Below, piece after piece: positions 19,465 to 28,496 of a stretch of 33,227 nucleotides of DNA (position 1 is the stretch's first letter; every line of letters begins with the position of its first letter). A program made the translations under genes and the position numbers. The notes under the pieces were generated by a model. It worked only from the letters and a program-made list of their open reading frames with translations, made no database searches and had not been told where the DNA came from. Origin of the DNA: Desulfobacterales bacterium (lineage in GTDB: Bacteria > Desulfobacterota > Desulfobacteria > Desulfobacterales > B30-G6); contig JAOZRT010000016.1 of NCBI GenBank assembly GCA_029940035.1, positions 1-33,227 of the forward strand, read 5' to 3'.

Positions 19465-20799
19465 ATGCAAAAATTAAAATTTATCATCATTTTTCTGGCC
19501 ATGGTATGTCTGAACCTGGGTCTGGCGCCGAATCATGCTGTCGGGGCGGAAGAATACGAATATATCGATATCAGCAACCCTTTCTTGCGCAAAATACCCA
19601 CCGCCATACCCCGTTTCAAGAATATATCTGGAAACATGAAGGGGCGCGACCTTTCTGTTGACCTGGCGAATTCTGTGTCTAAAACGCTTGAATTCACAGG
19701 TTATTTTGAAATGTTGGACCGCGGCGCCTTTCTGGCCGACCCCCATGACCCCAAGATCGTCGCCACAGAAATCAATTTTCGCAATTGGACGGTTGTCGGT
19801 TCGGAACTCCTGGTAACAGGGGGGGTTGCTGCCAAAGAAGAATATATGGAACTGGAACTGAGGATGTTTGATACGTTCCAGGGAAAGCTGATCATCGGCA
19901 AACGGTACAAAGGGCGCATCAGCAACCAGCGCCAGATGATTCACCGGTTCTGCGGCGAGGTGATGTATCATCTGACCGGCAACCGGGGGGTTTTCAACAG
20001 CCAGATTGCATTTATAAGTGTCAGTAACGGGAACAAGGAAATATTCATTTCCGAATTTGACGGCTACAAGCCCCACCAGTTTACCAACAACAACGCCATA
20101 ACACTGTTTCCGGCGTGGTCTTCAGATGCTCAATGGATGGCCTACACATCTTATGTGAATGGAAAACCGGATCTATATATTAGGAATATCAAGGGAAAAA
20201 GCGGGGCTGTTGTCTCCAAGAAGGGGATTCAAATAACCCCGGCATGGGTGCCGGGCAAATTTGAGCTTGCTGCCACGCTATCCTTTTCAGGCGACCAGGA
20301 AATTTATCTATTGACCGGGCAGGGGAAAGTTATTAAAAGATTGACTAAAAGCCGGGGCATTGATGTTGAGCCTACCTGGTCTCCTGATGGAAAAAAGATG
20401 GCTTTTGTTTCGAAGCGTTCCGGGACGCCACAGATATACATCAAAGATGTGGCTTCGGGCCGGGTCAGGCGGTTGACCTACGAAGGCCGTTACAATACGC
20501 AACCCAACTGGTCTCCAAAGGGCGATAAAATTGCCTTTTCCACGATGCAGATAGGGCGTATCGACATATTTACGATAGGTGTGGATGGCAAAGATTTACG
20601 GCGGTTGACGGAAGACCAGGGCGACAACGAAGCACCCTGCTGGTCTCCCGATGGAAGCCTGATAACTTTCTCCTCCAGCCGTGAAGGAATTTCTAAAATT
20701 TATGTTATGACTGCTTTCGGCACGGATCAGAGGCGATTGATCTCTCTTCCGGGACCTCAGACGAATCCGAAATGGTCTCCAAACATAACAAGCAATTGA
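19465..20799 (+). CDS. tolB: TolB, Tol-Pal beta-propeller protein
   Basis: Signal peptide and repeated WSPDGKKMAFVSKRSGTPQIYI-type propeller blades; tolQRAB-pal order. Start at MQKLKF preferred over the ORF-track start at 19417. Confidence 0.94.
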   Translation: MQKLKFIIIFLAMVCLNLGLAPNHAVGAEEYEYIDISNPFLRKIPTAIPRFKNISGNMKGRDLSVDLANSVSKTLEFTGYFEMLDRGAFLADPHDPKIVATEINFRNWTVVGSELLVTGGVAAKEEYMELELRMFDTFQGKLIIGKRYKGRISNQRQMIHRFCGEVMYHLTGNRGVFNSQIAFISVSNGNKEIFISEFDGYKPHQFTNNNAITLFPAWSSDAQWMAYTSYVNGKPDLYIRNIKGKSGAVVSKKGIQITPAWVPGKFELAATLSFSGDQEIYLLTGQGKVIKRLTKSRGIDVEPTWSPDGKKMAFVSKRSGTPQIYIKDVASGRVRRLTYEGRYNTQPNWSPKGDKIAFSTMQIGRIDIFTIGVDGKDLRRLTEDQGDNEAPCWSPDGSLITFSSSREGISKIYVMTAFGTDQRRLISLPGPQTNPKWSPNITSN

Positions 20800-20832
20800 T
20801 CAAATTCAATAAGCAGTGAAAAGGAGGAAAAA

Positions 20833-21447
20833 ATGCGCAAAAAATTATGGATATACTTGGCTCTTCTGGTTGTGATTCCTGGATTGATGTTTACGGTGTC
20901 TTGTGCCAAAAAAGTCACCCAGGCTGAACCTTCAGCCGAAGAAACTGTAGCTGAAGCAGAGCCGGTAAAAGATGACTCGGCCAGGATTGCCGAAGAGAAG
21001 GCTGCTCAGGAAGAGGCTGCCCGTCAGTGGGAAATGGCTTCCGAAGAAGATATTCAAGCCGAAACCGCTGCCAAGGAAGAGGAGCTAATGCAGGATATGG
21101 CGGCCGCCAAACTGATGTTTGAAAACGAAGACATCTACTTTGATTTTGACAGCTCGGCCCTTCAAACCATGGCCCGTGAAGTCCTCCAGCGCAAAGGGAA
21201 TTTCCTGTTTGAATTGGTGGATGCTTCGGTTATCGTCGAAGGGCACTGTGATGACCGGGGTACCGCAGCATACAATATTGCCCTGGGTGATCGGAGAGCC
21301 GAAAGCGCCAAGGCTTTCCTGGTGGATATCGGTATCGATGCATTGCGGATAACCACCATCAGTTACGGTGAGGAACGTCCTGTGGATTCGGGCAGCAATG
21401 CCGAAGCCTGGGCTAAAAATCGCCGTGTCCACTTTGTCATCGAGTAA
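20833..21447 (+). CDS. pal: Pal, peptidoglycan-associated OmpA-family lipoprotein
   Basis: Lipobox TVSC; VIVEGHCDDRGTAAYNIALGDRRAESAKAFLVDIGI...GEERPVDSGSNAEAWAKNRRVHFVIE. Confidence 0.95.
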   Translation: MRKKLWIYLALLVVIPGLMFTVSCAKKVTQAEPSAEETVAEAEPVKDDSARIAEEKAAQEEAARQWEMASEEDIQAETAAKEEELMQDMAAAKLMFENEDIYFDFDSSALQTMAREVLQRKGNFLFELVDASVIVEGHCDDRGTAAYNIALGDRRAESAKAFLVDIGIDALRITTISYGEERPVDSGSNAEAWAKNRRVHFVIE

Positions 21448-21455
21448 GGAGCAGT

Positions 21456-21480
21456 CCACTCACCTCTGGAAGGTGAGTGG
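21456..21480 (+). other. 10-bp hairpin without T-tract, 3' of pal
   Basis: CCACTCACCT-CTGGA-AGGTGAGTGG perfect inverted repeat. Confidence 0.75.
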
Positions 21481-21505
21481 TTGATTGTCAGATTTGCACC
21501 TGATT

Positions 21506-21543
21506 GGGGCAAGCAGTGGCCTGGCTGCTGTTTGCCCTTTTTT
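21506..21543 (+). terminator. intrinsic terminator-like hairpin between pal and cpoB
   Basis: GGGGCAAGCAG-TGGCCTGG-CTGCTGTTTGCCC followed by TTTTTT (2-nt bulge in the 3' arm). Confidence 0.7.
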
Positions 21544-21560
21544 GACCAAGGCATAATATT

Positions 21561-22490
21561 TTGAAAAACATGTTGATGAGAATCGCTATTGCCGCAGTCT
21601 GCCTGGCACTGGTACTTGGATGTGCTCACCAGGAAGATGTCATTATTCTGGACCAGCGCCTGGCAAAAATGGAAAAGCTGGGCAAAGAGCTTGACCGGAA
21701 AACCCGACAGCTCGAAGGTGAATACGACGAGATGTCCCGGCGTGACGAACAGAGCTACGCTGCCTTCGAGAAGGACAGTGCGGCTTTGGGACAGGAAATA
21801 TCGAAGAGCAAAACCAAGCTCGAAACGGAAAACCAGAGGCTAAGAGCCCAGTATGCCGGCATCAATGCACAAATCGTTGTACTGCAGGACGAACTTCAGG
21901 GTGTCCGTGGCAATCTCGAAGAGACCGAGTACATAGCCAGACAACGCATGGATGCCTCCGAGGAACTGGGCAGGGAGATACAGGTAAGATTTGACAAAAT
22001 GGCTGTCAGCCTGGAAAAGATGGATACCCGTATCCAGTACATAGAACAGTATCTGAACCTGGAACCCGGACGGGCACAGGTGCCGCCTGCAGTCGCTGGG
22101 GCGGATAGCAAGAAATTGTCAGATGCAGATCTATACACCTTCGCCAAACAGGCCTTTGACCAGGGGGATTTCGAAACAGCCAGGAAGGGTTTCCATAAAG
22201 TCCTTACTGAATATCCAACTTCAGAACATGCCGACAATGCGCAGTTCTGGGTAGGTGAAATTTATTACCGGGAAAAGTGGTATGAAAAGGCCATTCTGGA
22301 ATACCAGAAGGTCATCGAGAATTATCCCAAGGGGAATAAAGTGCCGGCTTCCCTGCTTAAACAGGGATTTGCCTTTCTTTCAATAGGGGATAAAGCCAAT
22401 GCAAGGCTGATCCTGAATGAACTGGCTAAAAAATATCCTAACACGAATGAAGGAAAAATAGCTGCCCAAAAGTTAAAAGAGATTTCTTAA
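21561..22490 (+). CDS. cpoB: CpoB/YbgF, Tol-Pal system TPR protein
   Basis: Lipobox-like VLGC, coiled coil, TPRs (DLYTFAKQAFDQGDFETARKGFHKVLTEYPTSEHADNAQFWVGEIYY). Confidence 0.92.
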   Translation: MKNMLMRIAIAAVCLALVLGCAHQEDVIILDQRLAKMEKLGKELDRKTRQLEGEYDEMSRRDEQSYAAFEKDSAALGQEISKSKTKLETENQRLRAQYAGINAQIVVLQDELQGVRGNLEETEYIARQRMDASEELGREIQVRFDKMAVSLEKMDTRIQYIEQYLNLEPGRAQVPPAVAGADSKKLSDADLYTFAKQAFDQGDFETARKGFHKVLTEYPTSEHADNAQFWVGEIYYREKWYEKAILEYQKVIENYPKGNKVPASLLKQGFAFLSIGDKANARLILNELAKKYPNTNEGKIAAQKLKEIS

Positions 22491-22495
22491 CCCGT

Positions 22496-22981
22496 ATGGT
22501 AAAAATCATCGGCATAGATCCGGGTCTGTCGGATACCGGAATCGGGATTATCACCGGGGAAGGGCTGAGGGTTAAGGAATATTCATATGGAACGGTCAGC
22601 ACATCCAAACATACACCGCTGCCGGGCCGCCTCGCCAAAATCTATTCCAAGCTGTATGCCATTCTCAACGAGGAAAAGCCGCAACAAATGGTTGTTGAGG
22701 AGGTCTTTTCACTCAACCAGTATCCCAAATCGGGTATTGTTCTCGGGAAAGTAACCGGTGTTATCCTATTGGCCGGCCACCAGTGCGGGGTGCCGGTGGC
22801 CGAAGTTTCAGTGCGGGCGGCCAAACAGATTTTGACCGGCAACGGCAACGCAGACAAATCGCAACTGGAGAAAGCCGTTCGAGGAAAACTGAAGCTGCAG
22901 AAGCCTATCCGGCCGGACCACGCGTCGGATGCACTGGGGTTGGCGCTGATCGGATTGTACCGCTTCAAGGAAGGAATTTGA
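22496..22981 (+). CDS. ruvC: Holliday junction resolvase RuvC
   Basis: IIGIDPGLSDTGIGII; VVEEVFSLNQYPKSGIVLGKVTGVILLA; RPDHASDALGLAL. Confidence 0.96.
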   Translation: MVKIIGIDPGLSDTGIGIITGEGLRVKEYSYGTVSTSKHTPLPGRLAKIYSKLYAILNEEKPQQMVVEEVFSLNQYPKSGIVLGKVTGVILLAGHQCGVPVAEVSVRAAKQILTGNGNADKSQLEKAVRGKLKLQKPIRPDHASDALGLALIGLYRFKEGI

Positions 22982-22984
22982 ACG

Positions 22985-23602
22985 ATGATCGGATACTTAG
23001 AGGGCAGACTGCTAACTAAAGAAGAGGATGCCATCCTTCTTCTGGCGAACCAGGTGGGGTATGAAATCCTCCTGCCGGCGTTCGTCATGGATACGTTCAA
23101 GGGGAAGGCCGTGGGGGGGGACGTTTCCCTGTACATATACCACCAGCAGACCGAGCGTCAGCCCAAGCCGGTACTGATCGGGTTCAACCGGGGCCTTGAA
23201 AAGGAATTCTTCCAGCTGTTTATATCTGTGGAAGCCATTGGCCCCCTCAAGGCTGTAAGGGCCCTGACACGGCCCATGGGTGACATTGCCGCATCCATCG
23301 AGGGCGGTGATGTAAGCAGCCTGAAGTCCCTGAAGGGCATCGGAAATCGCACAGCCCAGAAAATAATCGCCACCCTGAAAGGGAAAATGGGAAAGTTCGC
23401 CCTCATGCGTGAAACCGCAGAGCCGGACACGGCGATTGATGCGGACCTGGAGCAGCAGGTAATCGATGTATTGGTTCGACAGTTGGGGCATAAAATGGCA
23501 GAGGCACGCCAGTTGGTCAAACTGGCTATCCGGAACGATCCGTCGATTACAACGCCCGAGGAACTGTTTGAAGAGGTGTATCGGGCCCAGAGGGAACTGT
23601 AA
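22985..23602 (+). CDS. ruvA: Holliday junction DNA helicase subunit RuvA
   Basis: MIGYLEGRLLTKEEDAILLLANQVGYEILLP; HhH region LKSLKGIGNRTAQKIIATLKGKM. Confidence 0.96.
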   Translation: MIGYLEGRLLTKEEDAILLLANQVGYEILLPAFVMDTFKGKAVGGDVSLYIYHQQTERQPKPVLIGFNRGLEKEFFQLFISVEAIGPLKAVRALTRPMGDIAASIEGGDVSSLKSLKGIGNRTAQKIIATLKGKMGKFALMRETAEPDTAIDADLEQQVIDVLVRQLGHKMAEARQLVKLAIRNDPSITTPEELFEEVYRAQREL

Positions 23603-23707
23603 CTTTAGAAATTCAATTTACTTTAGCACACTTTAGGCACTGATTTGTTGTGGTGTAAACCAATGCAGCAATAAAAGTATTCTTAGACCGGACGATCTTA
23701 GCTAAAT

Positions 23708-24748
23708 ATGGTGGAAAAATTTAAAAGCGGTTTGGTGGACGAGCAGCAGGTAATTTCAGGGGTAAGCCTGCCGGTTGACGAGGAATCAGACATACTTTCC
23801 CTGCGGCCCCAAAGGATGAACGAATACATCGGTCAGTCCGAGGTCGTGGAAACACTGAATATCGCCATCGAGGCGGCTCAAAAACGACAGGAGCCCATGG
23901 ACCACGTGCTGTTCCACGGTCCGCCGGGACTGGGCAAAACCACGTTGGCGCATATTATTGCCAATGAAATGAAAGCCAGCCTAACCACCACCTCCGGCCC
24001 GGCGCTCGAAAAAGGCGGCGACCTCATCGGCCTGCTCACGCATCTCGAGGAAGGGGATATCTTGTTTGTGGATGAGATCCATCGCACGCCCAAGGTCGTG
24101 GAAGAGTTCCTTTATCCGGCCATGGAAGATTTTGCAGTTGATTTCGTTTTCGACAAAGGCATCCACGCCCGAAGCCACCGCTACCGTTTGAATCGTTTTA
24201 CCCTGGTGGGGGCAACCACTCGCGTGGGACTGCTCTCTTCGCCACTCAGGGACCGGTTTGGTATTTTCAGGAATCTCGATTTTTACGCTGAACCGGAACT
24301 GGTCGAGATCGCCCTGCGGTCGGCAACCCTGCTGGATGTGGGTATGGACCACCAGGCTGCTGAAGAGCTTTCCAGACGTTCCAGGGGGACCCCTAGAATT
24401 GTGAACCGACTGCTCAAACGGGTCAGGGATTATACCCAGGTCAAGGGTGATGGGTACATTAACTGTGAAATGGTCGAGTTGGCCCTCTCTTTGGAAGGGG
24501 TGGATATCATGGGCCTGACCAGGCTGGACCGCAAGTACCTGAGGACGGTGATCGAATTTTACAATGGTGGGCCGGTGGGGATCGAAGCCATTGCTGCAAC
24601 GCTTCAGGAGGAGACCGATACACTGGTTGATGTTGTGGAGCCCTTTCTTTTGAAAACTGGGTTTGTGATTAGGACGGCATCTGGGCGTAAAACATCCGAA
24701 GCAGCGTACAAACACCTGGGATTCAAGGCGCAGGGCAAGCTGTTCTAA
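23708..24748 (+). CDS. ruvB: Holliday junction DNA helicase RuvB
   Basis: [55 protein letters not shown]. Confidence 0.97.
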   Translation: MVEKFKSGLVDEQQVISGVSLPVDEESDILSLRPQRMNEYIGQSEVVETLNIAIEAAQKRQEPMDHVLFHGPPGLGKTTLAHIIANEMKASLTTTSGPALEKGGDLIGLLTHLEEGDILFVDEIHRTPKVVEEFLYPAMEDFAVDFVFDKGIHARSHRYRLNRFTLVGATTRVGLLSSPLRDRFGIFRNLDFYAEPELVEIALRSATLLDVGMDHQAAEELSRRSRGTPRIVNRLLKRVRDYTQVKGDGYINCEMVELALSLEGVDIMGLTRLDRKYLRTVIEFYNGGPVGIEAIAATLQEETDTLVDVVEPFLLKTGFVIRTASGRKTSEAAYKHLGFKAQGKLF

Positions 24749-24849
24749 CCATTCTTAAAATTTGAAACGCTCACCTTAGGGTGAATTAAAGTGCCAAAGG
24801 ATGAGGCCCTCCATATTGATAAAACTTATAAAATCAAATAGTTATAATC

Positions 24850-25710
24850 ATGAAACCACCGACTGCCAATAGTGCGGCATACAATAGAAAAAAATGGAGC
24901 ATCCTTTTCATCGGCGAGGACGGCAAGGTCGTCACCCTCAAGCATTTCAAAGGCCTTTTGACCGGGTTGGCAATGTTGCTGGCGATTCTTATGGTTGCGG
25001 TGGTTGTTTTGTATTTTCAGTACCGGAACCGAACCGGGGATGTTGAGGCCTTCCGGGGCGACATGGCGGGTGTAGTTAAGGAAAACCGCAACCTGAGGGA
25101 TGAAAAAGACCAGATGCTGGCCCGTCTGGTTATTCTTGAATCCAAATTAAAAGCCCAGGAGGAGGGAGATTCCTCCGAGGAAGTCGGCAGGCCACCAGAA
25201 GGCGATGAGCCCTCAGAGAATGCCGACAATGATCCGGCCTCTGCAGGTGCCGGCCCGGAAAAAGACCCCAAAAAGGTACAGCAGGCAGTCCATACGACCA
25301 CTGCAGCCGGCAGCCAGACCCAGCGGCCACCGATCAACATCGCCAACAAAAACCTGATTGTCTGCCAGGATCCGGATTCCGAGTTCATGCGGGTGGAGTA
25401 CAAGGTAATCAATATCGGCGCCAAGGATGCGCCGGTGGCAGGGAGATCGGTCATTGTCTTGAAGGGTAATAACATGCATTCGGAAGACTGGATCGTGCTG
25501 CCCAATGTCCCCCTGTCAGACCTGAAACCATCCGGTGATAAAGGCAAACGGTTCCGCATCTACAATTTTCGGACACTGAAATATAAGGTAAAACCATCGA
25601 CGGACAAGGGCCGGTTGGAGACGGCTACCATCTTCACCTTCACCGAAGACGGAACTCTGGTCATGGAAAGGGACTATCCCCTGGATATGGCTGCGGAGAT
25701 GTGCCCCTAA
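24850..25710 (+). CDS. inner-membrane coiled-coil protein of unknown function, upstream of bactofilin
   Basis: Short basic cytoplasmic N-terminus, one TM (LLTGLAMLLAILMVAVVVLYFQY), coiled coil, acidic linker, beta-rich C-terminal part. Confidence 0.7.
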   Translation: MKPPTANSAAYNRKKWSILFIGEDGKVVTLKHFKGLLTGLAMLLAILMVAVVVLYFQYRNRTGDVEAFRGDMAGVVKENRNLRDEKDQMLARLVILESKLKAQEEGDSSEEVGRPPEGDEPSENADNDPASAGAGPEKDPKKVQQAVHTTTAAGSQTQRPPINIANKNLIVCQDPDSEFMRVEYKVINIGAKDAPVAGRSVIVLKGNNMHSEDWIVLPNVPLSDLKPSGDKGKRFRIYNFRTLKYKVKPSTDKGRLETATIFTFTEDGTLVMERDYPLDMAAEMCP

Positions 25711-25754
25711 AAGATGCGGAGCATCTTTTAGTAAACGCGGCTGCGCCGCTAAAA
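25709..25754 (+). other. two tandem hairpins overlapping the stop codon of the preceding gene
   Basis: AAAAGATGC-GGA-GCATCTTTT (25709-25729); GCGGC-TGC-GCCGC (25737-25749) with outer TTTTAG...CTAAAA. Confidence 0.75.
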
Positions 25755-25844
25755 TATATACTGTTATCATTCTGTACCGTCTTCACTTGTAGATAACCTG
25801 GGCACATTTTTCAGAAGAAAACTGTAATTAACGCTGAGGAGATA

Positions 25845-26180
25845 ATGGCTAAAAACAGCACAAAAAAGAATATTTCCATCGTGGACAGGGGGTTGACCAT
25901 TGAAGGGTCGGTGTCCTGCAACGGTCAGCTCATCGTCAAGGGGGTAGTCCAGGGAACCCTCAAGGGAGATAACGTGGTCATCGCTGAAGATGGCGCCGTA
26001 CATGCAGATGCAACGGTTTCAGTCATGACCGTCGGCGGACAGTTCGAGGGTACCCTCAGGGTCATGGAGAAATTGGTGGTTTTGGCCACCGGCCACTGCC
26101 AGGGTAAAATTGTCTGCAACGATTTGACGGTCGAACCAGGCGGTATCCTTAACGGTGAAATCGAATGCTCAGCAGGCTGA
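25845..26180 (+). CDS. bactofilin
   Basis: ISIVDRGLTIEGSVSCNGQLIVKGVVQGTLKGDNVVIAEDGAVHADATVSVMTVGGQFEGTLRVMEKLVV. Confidence 0.93.
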   Translation: MAKNSTKKNISIVDRGLTIEGSVSCNGQLIVKGVVQGTLKGDNVVIAEDGAVHADATVSVMTVGGQFEGTLRVMEKLVVLATGHCQGKIVCNDLTVEPGGILNGEIECSAG

Positions 26181-26263
26181 CAATTGCCGGCGGATCATCT
26201 ATTGGATAAAATCGTGGAACACGATATCTAATCTTTGCCATGTTGTTTATACAGCCTTGGGGG

Positions 26264-26869
26264 TTATCCGGCTTCGAATAGGGACAGAAATGTTTCGATT
26301 TTCAGTTCAACTTCGCGAAAATTGTCAAAAGTGATATCGCTGAACTCGAGGTCCAGGCGCTCTTTGAGAGTGGCGAATATGGACCGGTAATTCCACAGGA
26401 TACGGCGGCACCAGGGCATGTCCAACTGCCCGGCCAGGTTGCGGATACCCTCCTTTTGACCTTCGATTTCCAGAAAGTTTCCATAGGGCATGCTGTCCAG
26501 GCAGATTTTTGTCGATCCCAGGGTGAACGTTTCGCGGTATTTTTCATAGACCTGCTCCCGATGAAATCCAAGGGCCTTAAGGATGACCACCATGGTGTCG
26601 AAATCGCTGATAGCCACTTCGAGTTCTTTGAGAACCTTGAAATCAGTATCGATCCCATTGGGTTTTGTCTTGTAGGTAAGCGATGTTTTATTATCTTTTC
26701 GGAGCCTTAGGAGAGATTTGGTCTTGTGCAGGTCTTGGGCTGCGTTTTCAAAACAAATGTTGTATTCAAAAAAGCGCCCTTCTGATCGGGCGCCGGCTTG
26801 TTGGAGCCGCTGGCGCACTGTTTCCATATCCTCTAAAAAAAATTTGACTTCGATTTCAAGGGTGCTCAT
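26264..26869 (-). CDS. CYTH-domain (class IV adenylate cyclase/thiamine triphosphatase-like) protein
   Basis: MSTLEIEVKFFLEDMETVRQRLQQAGA...LLRLRKDNKTSLTYKTKP; ExExK motif. Start moved to 26869 from the ORF-track 26905. Confidence 0.85.
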   Translation of the reverse strand: MSTLEIEVKFFLEDMETVRQRLQQAGARSEGRFFEYNICFENAAQDLHKTKSLLRLRKDNKTSLTYKTKPNGIDTDFKVLKELEVAISDFDTMVVILKALGFHREQVYEKYRETFTLGSTKICLDSMPYGNFLEIEGQKEGIRNLAGQLDMPWCRRILWNYRSIFATLKERLDLEFSDITFDNFREVELKIETFLSLFEAG

Positions 26870-26911
26870 ATTGCATGAATTATAATAAAGCATGCCGGGT
26901 GTCAATTGAAT

Positions 26912-27016
26912 AGGTAGAAGGTTTAAGGTAGAGGATATAAGGTGGAAGTGCGGAGACTAGAAATCAGAGTGGTCCCTCTGTTTTTATGACGCCTTCAACC
27001 TTCTGCCTGAATACCT
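26912..27016. repeat. 7-nt-phased AGGTAGA-type array with inverted copy between CYTH gene and rplM
   Basis: AGGTAGA, AGGTTTA, AGGTAGA, GGATATA, AGGTGGA contiguous at 26912-26946; inverted TCAACCT, TCTGCCT contiguous at 26995-27008. Confidence 0.75.
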
Positions 27017-27085
27017 AAAAAATTTCTTGACAGGGCAGGAAATATAATTTAAATATATGGATTCTTTTATTTGGGGAGAAAAAAA

Positions 27086-27526
27086 GTGAAAAAATATACA
27101 TACAGTGCCAAAAAATCCGATATAGATGAAAAATGGTGGCTCGTGGATGCCGAAGGAGAAATCCTGGGAAGGCTGGCCACTCAAATTGCCACCCGACTTA
27201 GGGGAAAACACAACCCCATGTTTACGCCGCACGTGGATTCCGGCGACTCTGTTGTCGTGGTCAACGCTGAAAAAATCGTTTTGACCGGAAGGAAGTGGGC
27301 GCAGAAAAAATATTATCATCACAGCGGCTACATTGGTGGCTTGACAGAGATCACCGCTAAAAAACTGCTTGAAAAGCGGCCGGAGGACTTGATCATTTTT
27401 GCCGTCAAAGGCATGCTGCCTAAAAACAGGCTCGGCAGAACGTTGCTGAAAAAGCTGAAGGTTTACGCAGGCGAATCGCATCCCCACAAGGCGCAGCAGC
27501 CCGAACCCCTCACACTGCTACAGTAA
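27086..27526 (+). CDS. rplM: 50S ribosomal protein L13
   Basis: [78 protein letters not shown] before GTG 27086. Confidence 0.96.
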   Translation: MKKYTYSAKKSDIDEKWWLVDAEGEILGRLATQIATRLRGKHNPMFTPHVDSGDSVVVVNAEKIVLTGRKWAQKKYYHHSGYIGGLTEITAKKLLEKRPEDLIIFAVKGMLPKNRLGRTLLKKLKVYAGESHPHKAQQPEPLTLLQ

Positions 27527-27617
27527 CGCAGGACAAGACCCCGGTTCAGCCGGAGGCAGGTGAGGACACGAGCAAGCCTGAATGCAACAGGAATTGAATC
27601 AAAAATAGAGGAATCGC

Positions 27618-28013
27618 ATGGCAGAAGAAACCGTTTACTACGCAACAGGAAAAAGAAAAACCGCAATCGCACGCACCTGGATGAAACCCGGCAGCGGCGT
27701 CATTACCGTTAACGATCGCGAACTGGACGACTATTTCAGGGTCGGCACGGCGAAAACCATCATGCTGCAACCCCTGGTCCTGACCAATACCCGCGAAAAC
27801 TTTGACATCCGGGTTAAAGTAATTGGTGGCGGCATTTCAGGCCAGGCCGGTGCCATCCGGCACGGCATCACCCGCGCGCTCATGATGTTTGATCCCGACC
27901 TGAGACAGTCCCTGAAACGAGCGGGATTTGTCCGCAGGGATTCCAGGGTGAAAGAACGTAAAAAATACGGGCAGAAAGGCGCACGCGCCAGGTACCAGTT
28001 CTCGAAACGGTAA
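27618..28013 (+). CDS. rpsI: 30S ribosomal protein S9
   Basis: [34 protein letters not shown]...[26 protein letters not shown]. Confidence 0.97.
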   Translation: MAEETVYYATGKRKTAIARTWMKPGSGVITVNDRELDDYFRVGTAKTIMLQPLVLTNTRENFDIRVKVIGGGISGQAGAIRHGITRALMMFDPDLRQSLKRAGFVRRDSRVKERKKYGQKGARARYQFSKR

Positions 28014-28090
28014 ACAGACCGTTCAATCTTTTGTCCCCAGGGCTTGCGCGGCAAATCCATTACCGCTAAAGTTTTTCTGGGAAATGAATC

Positions 28091-28132
28091 AAAAAAGCAC
28101 GTTGAGGTCAAACGACCCGGCGTGCTTTTTTT
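28091..28132 (+). terminator. intrinsic terminator after rpsI
   Basis: AAAAAAGCACG-TTGAGGTCAAACGACCCGG-CGTGCTTTTTTT. Confidence 0.85.
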
Positions 28133-28319
28133 ATTGCCAAGGCCGGCATTGAGGTAAGTTATCATCACTTGGCATTATACCGGTTGTCATAAATCTGTTC
28201 CGATACAAATTTGGTTTTCCATAAGAACTGTTTTTTCGAAGAAGATGGTCTTGTGGGATTAGTTCTTCAATGCTGCCGAATTCCATCTGAACTTGAGTTT
28301 CATAGCGCTTTTTTAACAT
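28131..28319 (-). pseudogene. N-terminal remnant of a transposase (IS1182-like)
   Basis: MLKKRYETQVQMEFGSIEELIPQDHLLRKN resembles the IS1182-family N-terminus (…VPQDHLLRKI…); homology is then lost and the frame closes. Confidence 0.55.
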
Positions 28320-28372
28320 GTCCTATTATAACAAAATCCCCACGATTTGTAGGGATTTTGCCAACAGTTTGA

Positions 28373-28400
28373 GGCCCTGCAGCTGGCTGCAGGGCCTTTT
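28373..28400. terminator. 10-bp GC hairpin with T4
   Basis: GGCCCTGCAG-CTGG-CTGCAGGGCC-TTTT. Confidence 0.6.
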
Positions 28401-28452
28401 ACCATAAATTTTCTCGCCTTAATCTGCAAAATGCAGATAGAACATGTTGAGA

Positions 28453-28494
28453 TTACATGCCGCTTCCAGGGCATTGTACCCTGAAGGCATGTAA
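28453..28494 (-). terminator. hairpin immediately 3' of the potD-like gene
   Basis: TTACATGCC...GGCATGTAA arms with inner CAGGG/CCCTG, 3 nt from the stop codon. Confidence 0.6.
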
Positions 28495-28496
28495 AT

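Noticed and set aside
27027-27048. TTGACA...TATAAT upstream of rplM as a consensus promoter
   Set aside because: The spacer is only 10 nt, too short for sigma70; a different -10 may be used.
27071-27085. TTG start for L13 in the ORF track
   Set aside because: TTGGGGAG is the SD region; GTG at 27086 gives the normal L13 N-terminus.
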